Assembly: GCA_964495805.1 (NCBI GenBank)
Contig: CAZBWV010000043.1
Coordinates: 1-31,300, forward strand
Direction of reading: 5' to 3'
Length of the DNA stretch: 31,300 nucleotides
Source: JALXCH01 sp964495805
Lineage (GTDB): Bacteria; Calditrichota; Calditrichia; RBG-13-44-9
The translations under genes were made by a program, and so were the position numbers. Numbering within the stretch: position 1 is the first letter of the stretch; each line of letters starts with the position of its first letter. A model generated the notes under the pieces. That model was not told where the DNA came from, made no database searches, and saw only the letters and a program-made list of their open reading frames with translations. Of the stretch, positions 22,092 to 28,974 are shown one piece after another.

Positions 22092-22820
22092 ATGTTAAAG
22101 GGACTGTTTATTGCCAGGGCGGGCATGATTCCCCGGCAACGCCGTCTGGAGGTCGTTGCCAACAATCTCGCCAACATGAATACCATCGGTTACAAAAAAG
22201 ATGAACTTTTTTACAACAAGCTAATTCAAGCAATGGCTCCGGATGCTGATGGTAATATGGATACTACCTATCCTTTAGCCGAGGTAACCGACTTCTCCCC
22301 GGGAATTCTTCGCAAAACGGATAATCCTCTGGACGTTGCCATTGTGGGAAACGGATTTTTTACCATCCAGACCGAAGATGGGCTGGTGTTTACCCGCAAT
22401 GGTAACTTTGCCCTGGATTCCGATGGACGTCTGATTACCCAGGACGGACATCCGGTACTGGGAAAAAACGGGGAAATTCAGATTTCCGGTGGTGAGGTAC
22501 GCATTACCGAGAATGGCAACGTGATGGTGAACGGAGAGGTGGTGGATCAGCTACGCATCGCTACATTCGAAGATCCCACACTCCTCACCAAAATCGGGCA
22601 GAACTATTTTACCGATAATGACGAAGCCGGCATGATGCTTCTCTCCGCTGACGAGGTCCATCTAAAACCCGGTTATCTGGAAGGGAGCAATGTGAATGGC
22701 ATTGAGGAAATGGTGTTGATGATTGGATTGTACCAGGAGTTTGAACTGGGCCAACGGACGATTGTGACCATGGACCGCACCCTGGATAAACTGATTAACG
22801 ATGCCGGAAAGGCTGAGTGA
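22092..22820 (+). CDS. flgF: Flagellar basal-body rod protein FlgF
   Basis: FlgF is a proximal-rod subunit of the flagellar basal body. The 242-residue protein has the rod N-terminus (RQRRLEVVANNLANMNTIGYKK), the central NPLDVAIVGNGFFTIQTEDG block with TRNGNFALDSDGRLITQDG, and the C-terminal rod motif (LEGSNVNGIEEMVLMIGLYQEFE). FlgF and FlgG are close relatives; its position as first of the pair and its shorter length point to FlgF. The open frame extends to 22002 inside the GAF gene, but ATG 22092 is the family start and follows a GAAAGGA site. It begins the six-gene flgFGAHIJ block. Confidence 0.93.
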   Translation: MLKGLFIARAGMIPRQRRLEVVANNLANMNTIGYKKDELFYNKLIQAMAPDADGNMDTTYPLAEVTDFSPGILRKTDNPLDVAIVGNGFFTIQTEDGLVFTRNGNFALDSDGRLITQDGHPVLGKNGEIQISGGEVRITENGNVMVNGEVVDQLRIATFEDPTLLTKIGQNYFTDNDEAGMMLLSADEVHLKPGYLEGSNVNGIEEMVLMIGLYQEFELGQRTIVTMDRTLDKLINDAGKAE

Positions 22821-22845
22821 TTGAGTTAAGTGAAAAAGGCAACTC

Positions 22846-22894
22846 CGAACCGGAAATTTCAGGGACTGAAGGACAGGGATGAAGTTCCGGTTCG
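22846..22894 (+). promoter_or_regulatory. RNA stem-loop between flgF and flgG
   Basis: CGAACCGGAA (22846-22855) pairs perfectly with TTCCGGTTCG (22885-22894). The 29-nt loop holds a second hairpin TTCAG-GGA-CTGAA (22858-22870). No T run follows, so the structure would be within the operon mRNA, about 37 nt before the flgG start. It may stabilise or process the message. Confidence 0.55.
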
Positions 22895-22930
22895 CTCTGG
22901 ATGAAAGAAAAACCCAAGGAGGGCGTACAA

Positions 22931-23719
22931 ATGGATAAAGCGTTGCAGATCGCAGCGTCAGGGATGCAGGCACAAAAACTAACCATCGATGTTATTGCCA
23001 ACAACCTGGCCAACGTAAATACCACCGGATACAAACGCAGCCGACTGGAGTTTCAGGATTTGCTGTACCAGAATCTCAAGTCCGCCGGTGAATCCACCGG
23101 AAACGACAATCGCCGTCCCATTGGTTTGCAAATTGGCAACGGAACACGTGTGGTGGCCACCCAGCGGAGCTTCCAGCAGGGAACCATCACCGAAACCGGT
23201 AATGCTCTGGATATTGCTATCGAAGGGGATGGCTTTCTGGTGGTGCGCATGCCCGATGGTTCCTTTGCTTATACGCGGGACGGTGCATTAAAAATTTCCG
23301 CAGATGGATTGCTGGTTACCTCCCAGGGCTACATCCTGGAGCCGGAAATTACCATCCCCGAAGACACCCAGCAAATTGTCATTCGCAAAGACGGGGAGAT
23401 TGAAGTAACGCTGTACGGCGAAACCGAACCGAGCATTTTAGGACAACTGGAACTGGCACGCTTTATCAATCCGGCCGGACTGGAGGCGATGGGCGAAAAT
23501 CTATTTCGGGAAACAGTGGCCTCCGGACAACCATTTATGGGTACTGCCGGGCAGGACGGATTGGGACTCATTCACCAGGGATTTTTAGAAACCTCCAACG
23601 TGGATGTGGTAAAGGAAATGGTTGAAATGATTGAAGCCCAGCGCGCTTATGAATTGAATTCCAAAACCATTAAAACCAGCGAAGATATGCTTCGCACGGT
23701 GACGCAACTAAAACGGTAA
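22931..23719 (+). CDS. flgG: Flagellar distal-rod protein FlgG
   Basis: FlgG builds the distal rod that crosses the periplasm. The 262-residue protein has the rod N-terminus (IAASGMQAQKLTIDVIANNLANVNTTGYKR would be the full block; ANNLANVNTTGYKR is the diagnostic part), the GDGFLVVRMPDGSFAYTRDG repeat, and the C-terminal LETSNVDVVKEMVEMIEAQR. Length matches the family (about 260). The start ATG 22931 is preceded by AAGGAGGG; the frame is open to 22901. It follows flgF after an unusual 110-bp gap with RNA structure, and is 2 bp before flgA. Confidence 0.96.
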   Translation: MDKALQIAASGMQAQKLTIDVIANNLANVNTTGYKRSRLEFQDLLYQNLKSAGESTGNDNRRPIGLQIGNGTRVVATQRSFQQGTITETGNALDIAIEGDGFLVVRMPDGSFAYTRDGALKISADGLLVTSQGYILEPEITIPEDTQQIVIRKDGEIEVTLYGETEPSILGQLELARFINPAGLEAMGENLFRETVASGQPFMGTAGQDGLGLIHQGFLETSNVDVVKEMVEMIEAQRAYELNSKTIKTSEDMLRTVTQLKR

Positions 23720-23721
23720 CC

Positions 23722-24411
23722 ATGAAACGAACAGCACTGCATAGCCTGGTATTTTTATTCATTTTTTGCGGGATGTTGCTGGCACGGGGCAATTCCCTCC
23801 AGCAGCAAGTGGAAACTTATCTCCGGCAGCTTTACCGAAACTCCCGGGTTCATCCCAGATTGGTGTGGTTACAACCGGTTCGAGAATTACGATTCCCTGC
23901 GGAGGCGGATTCGGTGGTCGTGTCCCATTCCGGAAAGCGTTTGCCCGCTGGCAACACCGTGTTTCGTCTCATCTTTTTACGAAAAGGGCAAAGGCTCCGC
24001 TCGCTTTATCTTCCCGCCCGGGTGGAGCTGTTCGAACGTGTATTTACTCTGCGGCAAACCGTCCGAAAAGGGGATACCCTCCGTCGGGAAATGCTTGAAC
24101 AAAAGGAACTAGAGATTACCAGCTTACCGGAAGCCCCCATTGAGGAAGAATCCCGGATTGTGGGGCAAATTGCCCGGCGAACACTCACCGCAGGTACGAT
24201 TTTAACCCCCCGATGTGTGCAGCCACCTTACCTGGTCAAACGAGGCGAAGCGGTGCGGGTTGAGTATCAGCGTGGACGCGTCCGGGTGGTGTTGCAGGCG
24301 CAGGCATTGCAGGATGGTACCCGGGGTGAACAAATCTGGGTAAAAAATCCTTTAAGCCGGAAACGGTTAAAAGTCAAAATAGTGGAACGTGGTCTGGCGG
24401 TTTTACCATAA
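23722..24411 (+). CDS. flgA: P-ring assembly chaperone FlgA
   Basis: FlgA is the periplasmic chaperone for P-ring formation by FlgI. The 229-residue protein has a signal peptide (about 1-22), a variable N-half, and a C-terminal SAF/FlgA domain: LRQTVRKGDTLRREMLEQKELEI, GQIARRTLTAGTILTPRCVQPP, LVKRGEAVRVEYQRGRVRV and the end DGTRGEQIWVKNPLSRKRLKV with the conserved RV-K-x-NPxS-K. It starts 2 bp after flgG and is followed 20 bp later by flgH. It is of normal length. Confidence 0.9.
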   Translation: MKRTALHSLVFLFIFCGMLLARGNSLQQQVETYLRQLYRNSRVHPRLVWLQPVRELRFPAEADSVVVSHSGKRLPAGNTVFRLIFLRKGQRLRSLYLPARVELFERVFTLRQTVRKGDTLRREMLEQKELEITSLPEAPIEEESRIVGQIARRTLTAGTILTPRCVQPPYLVKRGEAVRVEYQRGRVRVVLQAQALQDGTRGEQIWVKNPLSRKRLKVKIVERGLAVLP

Positions 24412-24431
24412 AATTTTGTGAGGAGAGAAAA

Positions 24432-25004
24432 ATGAAACAATTATGGGTCATAGGGATAGTTGTGGGGCTGGCCATGAATGTGTTGGCTCAGCAGATGGCC
24501 ACCAATGTCAACATGTTTAGCGATATCAAAAGCAATCAGGTGGGGAAGGGAATTACTGTGCTGGTAATGGAATACTCCCAGGCACGCAACGATGCACGCA
24601 CGGAGACACTGAAGGACTCCCAGCACGATCTGGGTGTAGCCGGTGGTGAAGGGGTGGCGGGTATTTTACCGGACTTCACCCTGCGTGGCAAGTTTCGGAA
24701 CGATTTCCGCGGGCTGGGTCGCACCACCAAGCGAGGGGTACTAAAAGCCAAAATCGCCGCCCGAATTGTGGGCAAAAACGAAGCGGGAGACTACATCATC
24801 GAAGGGAAACGGGTGATCGAAATTAACAGCGAAAAGGAAGTGTACATCCTGACCGGATGTGTGCGACCCGAAGATATCATGTCCGACAATACGGTGTATT
24901 CTTACAATATTTACGATGCTCACATCGTTTACAAAGGCAAGGGAGAAGTCTCCCGTGGGCAGCGGGCAGGACTCCTGACCCGTTTGTTGCAGTGGGTATT
25001 TTGA
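24432..25004 (+). CDS. flgH: L-ring protein FlgH without a lipoprotein cysteine
   Basis: FlgH forms the outer-membrane L-ring. The 190-residue protein keeps the family core: MFSDIKSNQVGKGITVLVME, the mid part GRTTKRGVLKAKIAARIVG, NGDY/GDYIIEGKRVIEINSEKE and the C-terminus GVVRPEDI-like GCVRPEDIMSDNTVYSY plus GEVSRGQRAGLLTRLLQWVF. In E. coli FlgH is a lipoprotein; here the signal peptide (about 1-20, ending VLAQQ) has no Cys nearby, and the only Cys is in GCVRPE. It would thus be soluble after signal peptidase I cleavage. It has a GGAGAG ribosome site. A separate lipoprotein at 20022 could supply anchoring (inference). Confidence 0.93.
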   Translation: MKQLWVIGIVVGLAMNVLAQQMATNVNMFSDIKSNQVGKGITVLVMEYSQARNDARTETLKDSQHDLGVAGGEGVAGILPDFTLRGKFRNDFRGLGRTTKRGVLKAKIAARIVGKNEAGDYIIEGKRVIEINSEKEVYILTGCVRPEDIMSDNTVYSYNIYDAHIVYKGKGEVSRGQRAGLLTRLLQWVF

Positions 25005-25059
25005 TGATCGGACTTTTCCGGGGCATTCATCAGCCCGGACGAGTAAGTGGTTTGATGTG

Positions 25060-25089
25060 TTTCGATTCGAAAACCCGGCAGGATGCCGG
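25060..25089 (+). promoter_or_regulatory. Tandem small hairpins before flgI
   Basis: In the 110-bp gap between flgH and flgI, TTTCGA-T-TCGAAA (25060-25072) is directly followed by CCGGCA-GGA-TGCCGG (25075-25089), with another stem TCCGGG/CCCGGA at 25017-25039. The flgI ribosome site is just after. These may be mRNA processing or translation-control structures. Confidence 0.45.
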
Positions 25090-25114
25090 ATATCTGCAGG
25101 AGGGCAGAGAGAAA

Positions 25115-26227
25115 ATGCGTGGCAAATCCGTTTATTTACACACAATAGTATTGCTGCTTGTCATTCCGTATCTTCTTTTTTCCGCAGTGCGTATAAAAGA
25201 ATTGGCGCGGATTCGCGGTGTGGCACGAAAACCGCTGGTGGGATACGGACTGGTGGTGGGACTCAACGGAACCGGCGACACACGGCGAACACGTTTTACC
25301 ACCCAGAGCGTGGTGAACATGTTACAACGGTTCGGAATTAAAGTACCGCCGGAGAAGGTAAAACTACGCAACGTGGCAGCGGTTATGGTAACGGCGGAAG
25401 CGTCCACATTTTTGTCTGCAGGCGATCGGCTGACCGTAACGGTGTCCTCCATCGGCGATGCGAAAAGTCTGGAAGGTGGATTGCTGCTGATGACACCGCT
25501 AACCGATCAGAGTGGTGAGCTGTATGCCATGGCGCAGGGTCCACTCGCTGTGGGCGGTTTCTCCGTTCAGACGACGGGCGGCGGGGGATTGCGCCAGAAT
25601 CATACCCTGGTCGGGCGCGTTCCCGACGGGGCCGTGTTGCAGAAAAATTTAGGGGGCGATTTTCAATTTGGCGATACGCTTTACCTTTCGCTAAAAGAAA
25701 CCGATTTTACCACTGCCGAACGGATCGTGGAAGCAATTAATAGCACATTCAACGATACACTGGCGGTAGTGCAGAATCCCCGCACCATTGCCGTTACCAT
25801 TCCCCCGGCATATACTCAAACCGGGCAGCAGAGCAAATTTGTCGCCGAACTGGAACAGGTGCAGGTGCAGCCCGATATGGTCGCCCGGGTAGTGGTGAAC
25901 GAACGCACCGGAACGGTGGTGGTGGGTGGTAACGTCACTCTGCTCCCCGCCGCAGTAGCACACGGCAATTTGAGTGTGGAGATTGAATCCAAACCCATTG
26001 TCTCTCAACCGGCACCCTTTAGCGACGGTCAAACGGTTGTGGTGCCCAACACTCAGGCAACCATTTACAATGAAGAAGGACAACTGGTCACCATCGCAGA
26101 GTCTGCTACCGTGCAGGATGTTGCCCAGGCACTGAATGCATTGGGGCTCACTCCGCGGGATATCATTGCTGTGCTGCAAGCACTGAAAGAAGCTGGCAGT
26201 TTACAGGCAGAGTTAATTATTATGTGA
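25115..26227 (+). CDS. flgI: Flagellar P-ring protein FlgI
   Basis: FlgI forms the periplasmic P-ring around the rod. The 370-residue protein has a signal peptide (about 1-25) and the family signatures: RIKELARIRGVARKPLVGYG, LVVGLNGTGDT, NMLQRFGIKVPPEKVKLRN, VSSIGDAKSLEGGLLLMTPL, and near the end QDVAQALNALGLTPRDIIAV. ATG 25115 with AGGAGGG (25099-25105) gives the signal peptide at the right place; the open frame back to 24857 is a shadow of flgH. Needs disulfide-independent folding as no Cys pair is apparent. It precedes flgJ by 39 bp. Confidence 0.96.
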   Translation: MRGKSVYLHTIVLLLVIPYLLFSAVRIKELARIRGVARKPLVGYGLVVGLNGTGDTRRTRFTTQSVVNMLQRFGIKVPPEKVKLRNVAAVMVTAEASTFLSAGDRLTVTVSSIGDAKSLEGGLLLMTPLTDQSGELYAMAQGPLAVGGFSVQTTGGGGLRQNHTLVGRVPDGAVLQKNLGGDFQFGDTLYLSLKETDFTTAERIVEAINSTFNDTLAVVQNPRTIAVTIPPAYTQTGQQSKFVAELEQVQVQPDMVARVVVNERTGTVVVGGNVTLLPAAVAHGNLSVEIESKPIVSQPAPFSDGQTVVVPNTQATIYNEEGQLVTIAESATVQDVAQALNALGLTPRDIIAVLQALKEAGSLQAELIIM

Positions 26228-26266
26228 TGAAACCATTCGTAAACCGATTGATTGGGGAAATAGACG

Positions 26267-27082
26267 GTGAGTTCCTTTCAGCCCAAAATTTCACCGGATG
26301 AGGCACTGCTTCAGAGTCAGCTGGAAAAGCTAAAGCAGAAGTCCGGGAATCCCCGGGAGTTGAAACAGGCCGCCGAACAATTCGAAGCGCTGTTTATCTA
26401 CTACATGCTAAAAACCATGCGCAAAACCGTACCCAAATCCGGCCTGTTTGGCAAAGGGCTGGGGGGCGAGATTATCCAGAGCATGTTTGACGAAAAGCTT
26501 TCCGAAAAAATGGCGCTGGAAACGCGGCTGGGGATTGCCGAGATGGTGTATCAGCAGCTTTCCGGGGAACCGATGCACCGGGAGGGAGAAGCAGCTCCGG
26601 AACTGCGGCGCTGGCCCGGCAAAGCGCGAAGAATCGGAGCACACCAGGGAGTCAGTCGGTATCTGTTGCAGGAAGTTCGCCATAAAATCGGCCGATTCGA
26701 ACGGCATATTCAGCAGGCGGCAGCAGAAACCGGAGTGGACCCGGATTTAATCCGGGCTGTGATTCTGGCGGAATCCGGCGGGAATCCCACAGCCGTGTCC
26801 CCTAAAAACGCCCGGGGACTGATGCAGCTAATGGATAGCACTGCGCTGGAAATGGGTGTGGAAGACCCGCTGGATCCGGAACAGAACATCCGCGGCGGAG
26901 CCCGATATCTGGCAAAATTGTTAGATCAGTTTCAGGGAAACGTGGAAAAAGCGCTGGCTGCCTACAACGCTGGTCCCAACAACGTAAAGAAATACAATGG
27001 CATACCACCATTCCGCGAAACCCAGCAGTATGTGGTACGTGTGCAGGATTACTATCAGAAATTAAAAAACCATTCCCGATAA
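26267..27082 (+). CDS. flgJ: FlgJ-type rod protein fused to a lytic transglycosylase (SLT) domain
   Basis: The N-terminal 100 residues are the rod-cap domain of FlgJ (AAEQFEALFIYYMLKTMRKT, GGEIIQSMFDEKLSEKMA), which caps the growing rod. The C-terminal domain (about 140-270) is a lytic transglycosylase of the SLT type that cuts peptidoglycan to let the rod through: E169 is the catalytic Glu in ILAESGGNP, followed by SPKNARGLMQLM, NIRGGARYLAKLL and ALAAYNAGPNNV. Proteobacterial FlgJ instead carries a glucosaminidase-type domain, so this is a different enzyme fused to the same cap. Start is GTG 26267 with a GGGGA site. It is the last gene of the flagellar operon; the following gene is convergent. 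Confidence 0.93.
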   Translation: MSSFQPKISPDEALLQSQLEKLKQKSGNPRELKQAAEQFEALFIYYMLKTMRKTVPKSGLFGKGLGGEIIQSMFDEKLSEKMALETRLGIAEMVYQQLSGEPMHREGEAAPELRRWPGKARRIGAHQGVSRYLLQEVRHKIGRFERHIQQAAAETGVDPDLIRAVILAESGGNPTAVSPKNARGLMQLMDSTALEMGVEDPLDPEQNIRGGARYLAKLLDQFQGNVEKALAAYNAGPNNVKKYNGIPPFRETQQYVVRVQDYYQKLKNHSR

Positions 27083-27139
27083 GCATTCCCGAATAACGAA
27101 CGTGATATCGACCGTTCAATCCGCAGAAAATGTGTCGGT

Positions 27140-27733
27140 CTATTTATTTTGCATGGAATCGGCAAAACGAATCAGGGCTGCTTCCAATAAAGCCGCCAGG
27201 AACAGCAGGGTCATTACGTACTTTTGATAGAGGGGAAACAGTTCGCGGAAAGTTTGTGTGGCGGCGGAATAGCTATGTTCGGTGAGAACGGTGAGAGCCA
27301 GACGAAACCCCAGCGACGTGCTAATCCATGCTGCGGGAAACTCCAGCCAGGCCACCGGATTGACCAGCATATGCCAGATGCCTTTCCAGCCCATCATGTC
27401 GTAACCAATCACCGCTACATGGAAGCCGGTGAAAAAAGCAAACAGTGCCGGAAAAATGATGAAATAACCGGAAATAAATCCGGTAAACAGAGAAATGTTA
27501 TTCAGTGTGAAAATAAGTAAAAAAATAATCAGAAAACCCCACCGGGTTTTAAAATATCTTTCCATTAATCGAGCCATCCAGCGTGGGTATGCCAGCAGGA
27601 ACCGAATATCCCGATCCACTGCGGAGGGAGCCAGATAGATGCCACCTAAAAATAGCACTGCCGATATAAAAATGAAACTCAACTCAACCTGGTTAAACAG
27701 ATCACCAAACACCGCATCCTCGTGTATTATCAC
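27140..27733 (-). CDS. SpoIIM/DUF95-like membrane protein
   Basis: This 197-residue protein has about five membrane helices and the marks of the SpoIIM (DUF95) family: a first helix with LSFIFISAVLFLGGIYLAP, the FPALFAFFTGFHVAVIGY region, NPVAWLEFPAAWISTSLG, and a final helix ending LLEAALIRFADS. In sporulating Bacillus SpoIIM is part of the engulfment machinery; homologues are common in non-sporulating bacteria and have no known role there. The start is a GTG at 27733 with a weak site (AGCAGG). The frame stays open another 150 bp upstream, through the G-run repeat, without any standard start codon. Confidence 0.7.
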   Translation of the reverse strand: MIIHEDAVFGDLFNQVELSFIFISAVLFLGGIYLAPSAVDRDIRFLLAYPRWMARLMERYFKTRWGFLIIFLLIFTLNNISLFTGFISGYFIIFPALFAFFTGFHVAVIGYDMMGWKGIWHMLVNPVAWLEFPAAWISTSLGFRLALTVLTEHSYSAATQTFRELFPLYQKYVMTLLFLAALLEAALIRFADSMQNK

Positions 27734-28050
27734 CTGCTGCGAAATATTGGAAAAAATTTCCGGAATGTAAAGCCAGATTTTATCCCCCTCCCCCTTATTC
27801 CCCTTATTACCCCTATTTCCCCTATTCCCCTTATTCCCCTTATTTCCCCTATTCCCCTCTCCCCTACCCTTTTCTCAACGTTTATTCCTTTCAACAAATT
27901 CTCCCGACCCGAAGCGGGAAAAATCCGGTTGTTCCGTACTAACAAAAAGAGAAGGCATGCGGTGAGCCTGGAAAAGAAATAAAATCATCCGAATGAATTG
28001 TAAATATTCCACATTTTCCCTTTGAAAAGGTGTTAAATTACGGCAAAATT
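27734..28050. other. Divergent intergenic region with a G-run repeat (317 bp)
   Basis: No independent gene is convincing here. Reading frames through the repeat give only low-complexity PLIP- or NKGNRG-like strings. The main content is the C/G-run repeat at 27784-27869. Right of it lie a small hairpin CCCG-AAG-CGGG (near 27910) and an AT-rich stretch where the promoter of the hydrolase gene at 28051 could be. Confidence 0.6.
27784..27869 (-). repeat. Degenerate 8-10 bp tandem repeat with ten G4/G5 tracts (possible G-quadruplex array)
   Basis: The plus strand has units such as CCCCTTATT, CCCCTATT and CCCCTTATTT. Ten runs of four or five C (at 27784, 27790, 27800, 27810, 27819, 27827, 27836, 27846, 27854 and 27861), then a run of three, are separated by 1-6 bases, mostly 4-6. 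On the minus strand this is GGGG-AATA-like repetition, situated 51-136 nt upstream of the SpoIIM-like start codon in the same direction. Confidence 0.85.
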
Positions 28051-28881
28051 ATGGATGGTGCCATGCGTCGTCGGTTTAGCAGCCAGTTTCTTGGAATGAA
28101 CACCACGGTGGTGTATCACCAAACTGCCGCCTTTCTGATTGATCCCGGCGTGTTTCCTTACGAATTGGAAAAATTCCGGGAATTCCTGACTGCCCGACAT
28201 ATTCGGGAGGTAAAAATTCTGTTTACTCACACCCATGGCGACCATATTTCCGGCTGGTATGCTTTTCGAGAATTCCCTGCTTACGGGCATGAATCCATTG
28301 CGCAAAAAAATCAGACCGTGCGAAATAACGATATCCGCTACATCCGCGGGGTTTACCGGAAACAGCGGATTGCAGAATTAGAGCAGTTGCAATTCCCCGA
28401 GCCAATCCACTATGTATCCGACGGGCAGGAACTCACCACTGCTCCGAATTCGGTGATATTTTTCCATATTCCGGGGCATGCAGTGGACCAGAGTCTGCTC
28501 ATCGTACCTGATGAGCAATTGGCTTTCTCCGGCGACATGCTGATTCAGGCACCGGTACCATTTGTTCTGCATAGCATGCGGGAATATCGGGATAGTCTGG
28601 ATCGAATTCGCACACTGATCGATCAGTTTGACATCCAGTGCCTGATACCCGGACACGGCAAGCCCGCCCGTGACCGGCAGGAGATTCTGGTCCGGATTAA
28701 TCGCGAACAGGATTATATTGACCGATTGACTTCTGAAGGGATTCGACTTTATCATCAAGGGATAGATGGGGATGAATTGCGCAATCGACTATACGGTCTG
28801 GAACCTCGCCTGGCGCAACTTCAACCGCACCAGACCAACGTTCAAACATTCTTACGCGAACTCTCCCGATGGATTGTTTAA
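28051..28881 (+). CDS. Metallo-beta-lactamase-fold hydrolase
   Basis: This protein of about 276 residues has the zinc-binding motif HTHGDH followed by ISGWYAF, then GHAVDQSLLIV, FSGDMLIQ and the late His in IPGHGKPARDR, the sequence order of glyoxalase II-like hydrolases. Zinc ligands H-x-H-x-D-H, the central His, the Asp in SGDM and the last His are all present. The C-terminal 60 residues add helices (IDRLTSEGIRLYHQGIDGDE) seen in other proteins of this group. Substrate unknown. Start is uncertain: ATG 28051, ATG 28063 and GTG 28030 are in frame and none has a strong ribosome site. It is divergent from the SpoIIM-like gene. Confidence 0.85.
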   Translation: MDGAMRRRFSSQFLGMNTTVVYHQTAAFLIDPGVFPYELEKFREFLTARHIREVKILFTHTHGDHISGWYAFREFPAYGHESIAQKNQTVRNNDIRYIRGVYRKQRIAELEQLQFPEPIHYVSDGQELTTAPNSVIFFHIPGHAVDQSLLIVPDEQLAFSGDMLIQAPVPFVLHSMREYRDSLDRIRTLIDQFDIQCLIPGHGKPARDRQEILVRINREQDYIDRLTSEGIRLYHQGIDGDELRNRLYGLEPRLAQLQPHQTNVQTFLRELSRWIV

Positions 28882-28974
28882 AACATGAGTTACGGTAGCG
28901 GAATAAGATGTTTTGAAAATAGTCGAAGAAATAAACATTGATTGACACAGAACTTATTATACAGGAGAAGAATC

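Noticed and set aside
27140..27733. Evidence for sporulation from a SpoIIM-like gene
   Set aside because: This family is widespread in non-sporulating bacteria and no other sporulation gene is present.
27784..27869. CRISPR array
   Set aside because: Units are only 8-10 bp and contiguous; there are no spacers and no cas genes.
27722..27982. Plus-strand frame reading PLIPLI-type repeats, and a minus-strand frame reading GIRGIGEI-type repeats
   Set aside because: Both are low-complexity products of the G/C-run repeat, with no ribosome site and no protein-like flanks.
28943..28961. TTGACA followed by TATTAT before the M1 peptidase
   Set aside because: The two boxes are only 7 bp apart, too close for one sigma-70 promoter.
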